36,674 nucleotides of DNA, taken from NCBI RefSeq assembly GCF_900167435.1, contig NZ_FUWS01000021.1, positions 1-36,674 of the forward strand. Direction: 5' to 3'. The notes under the pieces were generated by a model. The model saw only the letters and a program-made list of their open reading frames with translations. It was not told where the DNA came from and did no database searches. Source of the DNA: Marinactinospora thermotolerans DSM 45154 (GTDB lineage Bacteria > Actinomycetota > Actinomycetes > Streptosporangiales > Streptosporangiaceae). Shown piece after piece: positions 32,396 to 36,674 of the stretch. A program made the translations under genes and the position numbers. Numbering within the stretch: position 1 is the stretch's first letter; each line of letters begins with the position of its first letter.

Positions 32396-32668
32396 CAGCG
32401 CTGCCCACGTACTCCGGCGCCCGAAGCGCGATTTGGACCCGCGCCACGCTGCCGAGGATGCCGGTGATCCGCTGATCCTGTGGAAGGTTGAGCACCGGCT
32501 CCAGCGCTTCAGCGGTCCCCTCGATCTCTCCGAGTGAGGCCCTGGCGAGCGCAGGATCGGCCCTGGCCCCGCCTCGTCCCCGAACGCCCAGTCGTCCGAC
32601 CCGCTTCTTCGTGCCGCCTCGTAAGCGGCCACCGCCTCTTGGGCCGACGCCGCGGCCTGGCGAAACAT
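32396..32668 (-). pseudogene. Decayed C-terminal fragment of a TPR-type transcriptional regulator
   Basis: Two minus-strand frames read in succession look coding. The first gives RQAAASAQEAVAAYEAARRS and SDDWAFGDEAGP (32665 to about 32560). After a frameshift the second gives ARASLGEIEGTAEALEPVLN, LPQDQRITGILGSVARVQIA and LRAPEYVGSAAVNRLR (to about 32396). The order of an Ala-rich TPR helix pair, an LxPVLxLPxxQRIxGI segment and a short tail resembles the end of actinobacterial HTH/TPR regulators. The HTH and most TPRs are missing. Frameshifted, truncated at both ends, with no start codon that makes sense. Confidence 0.5.
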
Positions 32669-32693
32669 CGATCGGGACGTCGTCGTTCGCGAG

Positions 32694-33094
32694 ATGCTAC
32701 CCGTTGAGGAGACCGCCGAGGAGGCTCTGGAACAGAAGGCACTCCGCTTCGTCTCCGGGAACGTCCGCGTCACGAACGACCCATCGGATGGAAGGCGTAC
32801 TCCTTCCTCTTCCGCGAGGAGCTGCTGCCCTCCCTCGGAGGAGAGGGGATCACCACCGGGCACCTGCGCATCGAGGCGGTGAAAGCCCACACCGCACTGG
32901 GCGGAAGGCTCGTCCACGGATGCCAGTCGGCTCCGGACCGTCGTGGAGGGGTGGTCGCCCAATACGGCACCCCGATGGACCGGTTCCGCGACGACCTGAA
33001 CGAGTTCCGTGACAGCTGGCTGGCTCCGCTCCGACCTCACGAGCTGATCCTGTCCAGGGCCGGGGTCTGCGCGGGCCCCGGCCCTCTTACGTAA
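32694..33094 (+). pseudogene. Frameshifted gene of unknown family
   Basis: A plus-strand frame reads MLPVEETAEEALEQKALRF and VSGNVRVTNDPSDG up to about 32788. Coding character then moves to another frame: WKAYSFLFREELLPSLGGEG, ITTGHLRIEAVKAHTALGG, YGTPMDRFRDDLNEFRDSWL, to a TAA at 33092. The switch falls around 32785-32795 and implies an indel. The upstream limit is unclear, because the fragment abuts the reversed regulator remnant near 32670. I do not recognise the family. The last codons overlap a hairpin and the ribosome binding site of the next gene, so the original stop may have been earlier. Confidence 0.5.
33056..33085 (+). terminator. Hairpin just upstream of the APH-like gene
   Basis: Perfect 10-base arms AGGGCCGGGG (33056-33065) and CCCCGGCCCT (33076-33085) with a 10-base loop, followed by CTT. 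It ends 7 bases before the AAGGAGGA ribosome binding site of the next gene. It could terminate the upstream gene or attenuate the APH-like gene. Confidence 0.55.
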
Positions 33095-33100
33095 GGAGGA
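33093..33100 (+). promoter_or_regulatory. Strong ribosome binding site of the APH-like gene
   Basis: AAGGAGGA, close to a perfect anti-16S complement, 5 bases before ATG 33106. It fixes the start of this gene and overlaps the last codons of the frameshifted frame upstream. Confidence 0.8.
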
Positions 33101-33105
33101 TTCTC

Positions 33106-34014
33106 ATGCAACAGCCCGAGATCGACCGGCTCAGGAAAGAAGTCTTCTCCAACTTCGGATGCGCGCCCAGCAAGGTGGAGGTTCTCCACAGTTGGGAACT
33201 CTCGCATGTCGAGCGGGTCACCTTGAGCACGGGGGGCACGCTCGTATTCAAAGCGGCGGTCGAGCCCTTCGTCCATGAACACGACGCGCTGACAAGTGCC
33301 TGGCAGGCCGGAGTCAACGTTCCCCGCGTGTACTCATCCACCCGAGGCCCCACATCGCTGGGGATGCTGATGGAGGATCTGGGACGGCCGGTGAGGGAGG
33401 CGGACGACGCCGACGGCATCGCCGCCGCGCTCCAACTGCACTCGTCGGCGGTTCCCGACTTTCTACCACTGGCCGACACTGCCTGGCTCGCTTCACTGCC
33501 GAGCCGTGCCTTGCGCAGCCTGCGCCTTCTTCAGCGAGCCCGGTGGACGGACGCCCACGACATCGCTGACACGCTTCAGGAGATCGAGAAGGCTTCCATG
33601 CGACGTGCCGAGGGGGCTATGCGGCGTCCTTACGGTTGGGTCCACTCGGAGTTCCATCCGGAGAGCCTTCTCGTTACCCGGAACCGAACGTTCGTGTTCG
33701 ACTTCGCACGCGCTTTTCGAGGTCCCGGACTGATCGACCTCGCCTCATGGCACGGCACGGTCGACCCGCCTGACGTCCTCAAGACCAGGGGTTTTCTGGA
33801 GACGTACGTCCACGAGGGTGGACCGGCCGAGACGTTGAACGATCGGGGCGGGCTGTCCGCGGAAGAGTGGGCGCTGGGATGGCACAGGATGTGGGTTCTG
33901 ACCTGGTTCATCGACCAGTCTCTCACCTGGATCGGCGATCCCGACGATGACGAGCTCTATGTGGAGGTCGTACGCCGGCACACCAACGACGCAGCCAGGC
34001 TGCTGCGGGTCTGA
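33106..34014 (+). CDS. APH-fold phosphotransferase family protein with altered catalytic loop
   Basis: 302 residues with the layout of aminoglycoside/choline-type kinases: an N-lobe with a possible nucleotide Lys49 (LVFKAAVEPF), a hinge (LGMLMEDLG, 85-93), a helical C-lobe, and a catalytic-loop region HSEFHPES (180-187) followed by FVFDFARAFRGPGLIDLASW (196-215). Active members have HxDxxxxN in the loop. Here the catalytic Asp is Glu182 and the metal-binding Asn is Ser187, while the DFG-like Asp199 remains. It may be inactive or use a different mechanism. GC is low for the window, suggesting transfer. It was probably cotranscribed with a HAD gene, now cut short, 16 bases downstream. Not evidence of drug resistance. 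Confidence 0.8.
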   Translation: MQQPEIDRLRKEVFSNFGCAPSKVEVLHSWELSHVERVTLSTGGTLVFKAAVEPFVHEHDALTSAWQAGVNVPRVYSSTRGPTSLGMLMEDLGRPVREADDADGIAAALQLHSSAVPDFLPLADTAWLASLPSRALRSLRLLQRARWTDAHDIADTLQEIEKASMRRAEGAMRRPYGWVHSEFHPESLLVTRNRTFVFDFARAFRGPGLIDLASWHGTVDPPDVLKTRGFLETYVHEGGPAETLNDRGGLSAEEWALGWHRMWVLTWFIDQSLTWIGDPDDDELYVEVVRRHTNDAARLLRV

Positions 34015-34559
34015 CCGAAAGGACGAGCGATGGAAAGCCACCTCCCGTTCCTGCTGCTCGATGTCGACGGGGTCCGCACCCCCTTTCCCGGCCCTGGCGG
34101 GTCCATGCCGGCGAGGACGGGATCGACCTCGACGGTGACCACGTTGCCGGAGCCCAGGCGGGCCGACAGCAGCGCGGCGTTCCAGCCGGTGCCGGTGCCG
34201 ACCTCCAGTACGCGCGTGCCGGGGCGGATGTCGGCGTGGCCGAGCATGGAGGTCACCACGCTCGGCATGGACGACGAGGAGGTCGGCACCGTCCCGGGTG
34301 TGGGGCCGGTGTGGGTTCCGTCGTCCCACTGGGTGGTGATCGCGGTGTCGGTGGCGGCCCAGCGCTCCCACTCGCCGGGGTCGGTGCGCCGGTCCACGCT
34401 CAGGTGCCGGCCGGTGTCGGGGTCCAGGGGCCACATCAGGTCGGGGAGGAAGCAAGCGCGCGGTGTCGCGTCGAAGGGCTCGGCCCACTCGCGGGCCAGC
34501 ACCCCACTGGCGAGGAGGAAGCGGCCCAGCTCGGTGTGAGCGGGCCGCTGTGGTGTCAC
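33957..34559 (-). pseudogene. 3'-truncated PCMT-like (isoaspartate methyltransferase fold) methyltransferase
   Basis: The GTG start at 34559 overlaps the stop of the small proline-rich gene (GTGA). Residues 1-150 are a good match to PCMT-like SAM methyltransferases found beside actinobacterial regulators and peptide clusters: TDTAITTQWDDGTHTG (70-85), TSSSSMPSVVTSML (93-106, equivalent to the ISQPxxV helix of PCMT), and SAM motif I RVLEVGTGTGWNAALL (116-131) with VVTVEVDP. After residue ~150 (near 34110), homology stops inside the SAM domain and the frame runs 50 more codons antisense to the HAD and APH genes. Without the rest of the SAM fold it should be inactive. Confidence 0.75.
34030..34109 (+). 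pseudogene. Truncated HAD-family hydrolase, N-terminal ~26 codons only
   Basis: ATG with AAAGGA 6 bases upstream starts MESHLPFLLLDVDGVRTPFP, the first strand and DxD nucleophile motif of a HAD-like phosphohydrolase (DVDGV). Homology ends at about 34095-34110. From there the sequence is the reverse strand of a methyltransferase gene. The frame happens to stay open to 34539, giving a 169-residue chimeric ORF whose last ~140 residues are antisense reading. The original gene was probably the operon partner of the APH-like gene. Confidence 0.65.
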
Positions 34560-34657
34560 TTACCGCGCCTTCCCGGCGGGGGTCCGTTGTCGGGGGACGG
34601 CGGTGGGGGCGGGGGCAGGGGCTGGATCGGCTGCGGCTTACCGCGGTGGTCTCCCAA
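34556..34657 (-). CDS. Small proline-rich peptide coupled to the methyltransferase gene
   Basis: A 33-residue gene beginning TTG at 34657, with AAGGAG (34669-34664) six bases upstream. The peptide begins MGDHRGKPQPIQ, then PLPPPPPPSPDNGPPPG and ends RRGK: 14 of 33 residues are Pro, with charged ends. Its stop overlaps the methyltransferase GTG, so the two are translationally coupled. A promoter-like CTGACG-N17-TAGGCT ends 35 bases upstream. A tiny, expressed-looking ORF directly before a PCMT-like methyltransferase could be a modified-peptide precursor, a translation-coupling leader, or a structural peptide. I recognise no family. Low complexity is the main reason for caution. Confidence 0.55.
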   Translation of the reverse strand: MGDHRGKPQPIQPLPPPPPPSPDNGPPPGRRGK

Positions 34658-34663
34658 TGCGCG

Positions 34664-34669
34664 CTCCTT
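34664..34669 (-). promoter_or_regulatory. Ribosome binding site that sets the TTG start of the proline-rich peptide
   Basis: AAGGAG on the minus strand, six bases before TTG 34657. The frame is open much further upstream (to 35038) but only as Arg/Gly/Pro-rich sequence across the promoter and the DUF397 gene, so this site decides the start. Confidence 0.6.
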
Positions 34670-34691
34670 GAGCGGGGGGATGTCGCGGTCG

Positions 34692-34720
34692 AGCCTAGGG
34701 AGCCGGCCGTGTCCCGTCAG
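34692..34720 (-). promoter_or_regulatory. Putative promoter of the proline-rich peptide / methyltransferase operon
   Basis: On the minus strand, CTGACG (34720-34715), a 17-base spacer and TAGGCT (34697-34692). This gives a predicted start near 34685 and a 5' leader of about 28 bases before TTG 34657. The rest of the interval 34721-34995 shows no gene. Confidence 0.5.
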
Positions 34721-34995
34721 CGGCTCCGGCCACAGGAGGACACCTGGAATACCGGCAGCCCCGCGCGGGAGGTACCGGCCGGCGGCCGGGACCCCCGCGC
34801 CGGCTCGGGGCGGAGTCGAAACGCACGAGCGTGCGCCCCCGCTGGTCGCGGGAAACACCGATTTCCTGTCGCCCTGGGTGGCGGAGGGGCCTGACGTTCT
34901 GCCGCCCGGAATGCGTACGGCGACGGCTCTCTGGCCGGGTAAGCCCATGGCCCCGCGCGCTGCGCGAGGCCACCGGCTTCTCAGATCCTCAAGCT

Positions 34996-35181
34996 CTACA
35001 GCTCCTCGCTCTTCACAGAGGCGAGGAACACCTGCCACGCCTCCCGGGGGACCTCGATGTGACCGAGGTGGCGGTGCTTCGTGTCCCGGAGAGCACCCCC
35101 ACCCCCGGGGAGATCCGCGACCTCGACACAGTTGTCGCGGTTCGCGCTGTAGCTGGCCTTGCGGAATACCAGGTTTTTCAC
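34996..35181 (-). CDS. DUF397 domain protein
   Basis: A 61-residue protein matching DUF397 from end to end: VFRKASYSANRDNCVEVADL, then ALRDTKHRHLGHIEVPREAW and QVFLASVK. DUF397 genes sit beside XRE/Scr1-type regulators all over actinomycete genomes (WhiJ-type and abaA-like loci), where the small protein antagonises or modulates the regulator. Here the regulator gene ends 17 bases upstream on the same strand, so they form an operon. GTG start at 35181 with GGAGAG upstream. Confidence 0.93.
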   Translation of the reverse strand: MKNLVFRKASYSANRDNCVEVADLPGGGGALRDTKHRHLGHIEVPREAWQVFLASVKSEEL

Positions 35182-35198
35182 TGTCGGTCTCTCCGCGA

Positions 35199-36047
35199 CT
35201 AGGTAAGGTCCTCTATCACCTGTTTGAGGAACGTCACCGACTTCGCCGGCACGAGCGCCGACCCCAGGATGTGGCCGAAGATCTCGTTGTACCGGTCCAG
35301 CTCGGGCGGTTCCTCGACTAGAAGCGTATCCGTCGGCGTCTCGGTGAAAACGACTGATGGGTCGAAAGCCTCCGGGAAATCCAGGATGGTGAACGCCCCC
35401 GCGATCGCAGCGTGTTCCCCGGCGTCGAACGGCAGCACCCTGATGGTGATGTTGTGGCGCGTGGCCATGTTGACGAGGCGCTGCAACTGCTCACGCATGA
35501 CCTCCCGGCCGCCGATGAGCCTACGGAGCGCGCCTTCGTCGATCACGGCCTCGAACCGCGGCGGATGGACGCGGTTCAGGATCTCTTGGCGCTTCATGCG
35601 AGCGTCGACGGCCTTGTGAACGGCCGCCTCCTCGTGGGCTCGGCCACCTCGGAAGATCGCCTCGATGTAGTCGGGGGTCTGGAGCAGGCCCGGGATCACC
35701 TGGGCTTCGAAGGCGCGGATCACCTCCGCCTCCGACTCCAGATCCGGTAGCGACCCGTGAAAGACGTCGCGGTACTTGGCCCACCAGCCGCGCTCTTTGG
35801 CGTCCCGGGCGAGCTGGGCGAACGCCTCCCGTCGCGCCTGGTCGGTGACGCCGTACAGGTCGAGCAGACGCTCCAGGACCGGCGCGGTGACGTGCTGCTG
35901 GCCCAGTTCGATTCGGGTGAGTGTGGGCTGCCGCGTCCCGGTCTCCCGTGCCGCCTGTGTGACGGTGAAGCCGGCCTCCTCGCGCAGGTGGCGCAGCTCT
36001 TTTGCCAGGCGTCGTCTTCTCACGGTGGGACTGTACGGCCGTCGCAT
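35199..36047 (-). CDS. XRE family regulator with DUF5753/Scr1 domain (WhiJ-like)
   Basis: 282 residues. Residues about 14-70 are a Cro/C1 HTH (LAKELRHLREEAGFTVTQAA and TRQPTLTRIELGQQHVT). About 95-275 is the DUF5753 (Scr1) domain with FEAQVIPGLLQTPDYIEAIFRG, MKRQEILN, FEAVIDEGALRRLIGG, ITIRVLPFDAGEHAAIAGAF and DPSVVFTETPTDTLLVEEP. With the DUF397 partner it forms the standard regulator/small-protein pair found at WhiJ-like developmental and toxin-antitoxin-like loci. ATG 36047 lies 7 bases after a -10-like TAGACT with no Shine-Dalgarno sequence, suggesting a leaderless mRNA. Two related palindromes lie just upstream. Confidence 0.94.
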   Translation of the reverse strand: MRRPYSPTVRRRRLAKELRHLREEAGFTVTQAARETGTRQPTLTRIELGQQHVTAPVLERLLDLYGVTDQARREAFAQLARDAKERGWWAKYRDVFHGSLPDLESEAEVIRAFEAQVIPGLLQTPDYIEAIFRGGRAHEEAAVHKAVDARMKRQEILNRVHPPRFEAVIDEGALRRLIGGREVMREQLQRLVNMATRHNITIRVLPFDAGEHAAIAGAFTILDFPEAFDPSVVFTETPTDTLLVEEPPELDRYNEIFGHILGSALVPAKSVTFLKQVIEDLT

Positions 36048-36054
36048 GGCGGAG

Positions 36055-36060
36055 AGTCTA
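36055..36060 (-). promoter_or_regulatory. Putative -10 element of the leaderless XRE transcript
   Basis: TAGACT on the minus strand, seven bases before ATG 36047, with no ribosome binding site between. No strong -35 at 17 bases; the AT-rich palindrome at 36074-36083 occupies that place. Confidence 0.45.
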
Positions 36061-36073
36061 GAACACCAGACAT

Positions 36074-36119
36074 TTATGCATAATACGTCAACCCCTCTTG
36101 TGAAATCGCATTATGCGAT
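36074..36119. promoter_or_regulatory. Two related palindromes between the XRE gene and the BldC-side operon
   Basis: Site 1 is TTATGCATAA (36074-36083), a perfect 10-base palindrome. Site 2 is ATCGCATTATGCGAT (36105-36119), a perfect 15-base palindrome. Read on suitable strands they share CG(T/C)ATTATGC. One overlaps the -35 region of the XRE gene and the other lies 68 bases before the plus-strand gene at 36187. They are candidate operators for the XRE protein and are strikingly AT-rich here. Confidence 0.5.
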
Positions 36120-36186
36120 CAATGATGGTCCCATCCAGTCGGATGCCAGTCACTGCGGCCCCAGACCGCATGGGAGCTGATGTTTC

Positions 36187-36447
36187 ATGCCCACTGATCC
36201 GGACCACCCTCCCGCTTCTTCCCAGCCCCGTCCGGGGGTGCCTGGTTCGTCGCCCTCGGCGAACTACACGGCGTTTTGCCGCGAGTCCGAACGGGCGCGC
36301 GAACTGGGCTGACACCTCACCCGCACCGAGAGGTGGTACGGGTGGGAGTACACCCTCACCTCCTGGGACGGCGGCCACAGCGAGACGTTCAGCTGGCTGG
36401 CCGAAGTCCAGGTCCGCCTCCACCAGATCGCCGAGGCCCACCGGTGA
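36187..36447 (+). pseudogene. 86-codon gene interrupted by an in-frame TGA at codon 42
   Basis: From ATG 36187 the frame reads MPTDPDHPPASSQPRPGVPG, SSPSANYTAFCRESERAREL and G, then TGA (36310-36312). It resumes in the same frame as HLTRTERWYGWEYTLTSWDG and GHSETFSWLAEVQVRLHQIA, ending EAHR at 36447. The second half is plainly coding (Trp/Tyr-rich and amphipathic), so the TGA looks like a nonsense mutation of TGG or CGA. The final TGA overlaps the GTG of the BldC-like gene (GTGA), so the gene was coupled to it. The product is not recognised. The stop should reduce translation of bldC-like by polarity unless it reinitiates. Confidence 0.7.
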
Positions 36448-36674
36448 GCCCCGTGGACCAGCGTCTTCTCACCTCCGGTGAGGTGGCCGCCATGTTCCGG
36501 GTGAACCCCAAGACCGTCACCCGCTGGGTGAAGACCGGCCGGCTGACCTCGATCCGCACCCCGGGCGGAAAACACCGCTTCCGCGAGCGCGACGTCATCG
36601 CGCTCCTCGACCAGACCGCCGGCGACGCACGGCCCCGCCCGGTCCACCACGACCCCCGTGATGGACATCCCCTG
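36444..36674 (+). CDS. BldC/MerR-type helix-turn-helix protein (partial, runs off the right edge)
   Basis: 77 codons seen without a stop. Residues 8-55 are a BldC-like winged HTH: LLTSGEVAAMFRVNPKTVTR, then WVKTGRLTSIRTPGGKHRF and RERDVIALL. The pattern FRVxPKTVTRWxKxGxLTSIRTxGGxxRxRE is diagnostic of BldC, the developmental regulator of streptomycetes, and of related excisionase-type proteins. Here GGKHRF replaces the GGHRRY of Streptomyces BldC, so it is a paralogue rather than BldC itself. The GTG start overlaps the stop of the interrupted gene. The Pro/His-rich tail extends past the edge. Confidence 0.9.
   Translation, partial: MSPVDQRLLTSGEVAAMFRVNPKTVTRWVKTGRLTSIRTPGGKHRFRERDVIALLDQTAGDARPRPVHHDPRDGHPL

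Noticed and set aside
33106-34014. Aminoglycoside resistance gene
   Set aside because: The fold fits, but the catalytic Asp and Asn are replaced and nothing indicates the substrate, so a resistance call is not supported.
34030-34539. A real 169-residue HAD-like protein
   Set aside because: Only the first ~26 codons resemble HAD proteins; the rest is the reverse strand of the methyltransferase gene.
36310-36312. TGA as a selenocysteine codon
   Set aside because: No selenoprotein family resemblance and no SECIS-like hairpin noticed; a nonsense mutation is simpler.
1-36674. CRISPR arrays, tRNA or rRNA genes, insertion sequences
   Set aside because: Reading both strands gave no regularly spaced repeats, no tRNA T-loop with matching arms, and no transposase; the mosaic at 32.3-34.2 kb has no visible mobile element.

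Overview
The window is about 70% GC over most of its length and carries GTG/TTG starts, leaderless-looking promoters and families that are mainly actinobacterial: GntR-TetR fused regulators, XRE regulators with a Scr1/DUF5753 domain next to DUF397 proteins, a BldC-like protein and a HelD/HelR-type ATPase. It looks like chromosome of a filamentous actinomycete, most plausibly a Nocardiopsis-like Streptosporangiales. This assignment is inference from gene style; no rRNA, tRNA, CRISPR array or integrase was seen.

Positions 1-31.1 kb look like an ordinary chromosomal backbone. In order: an FtsX/MacB-type ABC exporter (1-918, minus); a quinone oxidoreductase/SDR pair behind a TetR-type palindrome (1109-2962, minus); release factor 3 (3210-4835, plus); a LigB/DODA-type dioxygenase with an AT-rich palindrome upstream (4887-5762, minus); a tandem universal stress protein; a HelD/HelR-like RNA-polymerase-recycling ATPase (6971-9064, minus); an aquaglyceroporin; an SPFH lipoprotein; two small membrane proteins; a sulfurtransferase; a membrane-anchored HtrA protease; a complete six-gene Mrp Na+/H+ antiporter operon (15288-21963, minus; subunits A and B fused, then C, D, E, F, G); a divergent MarR regulator; a CDF metal exporter; a DMT permease; an MprAB-like two-component pair; a VOC protein; a GntR-TetR regulator facing an amidohydrolase-GNAT operon; and a small membrane protein. 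Convergent gene pairs are separated by strong GC hairpins, except the DMT and histidine-kinase genes, whose coding regions overlap tail to tail.

From about 32.3 kb to the end the character changes. GC drops (about 58% in one sampled stretch near 33.1 kb, against about 73% inside mrpA), genes are broken, and fragments are joined back to back. This accessory patch holds a decayed C-terminal fragment of a TPR-type regulator, a frameshifted unknown gene, an APH-fold protein with an altered catalytic loop, the first ~25 codons of a HAD gene fused to the reverse strand of a truncated PCMT-like methyltransferase, a 33-residue proline-rich peptide gene coupled to that methyltransferase, a DUF397/XRE pair, an 86-codon gene interrupted by TGA, and a BldC-like regulator running off the end. 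The most interesting items are the proline-rich peptide with its own promoter, the mosaic junction, the paired palindromes upstream of the XRE and GntR-TetR regulators, and a ~170-residue charged helical extension on MrpC.
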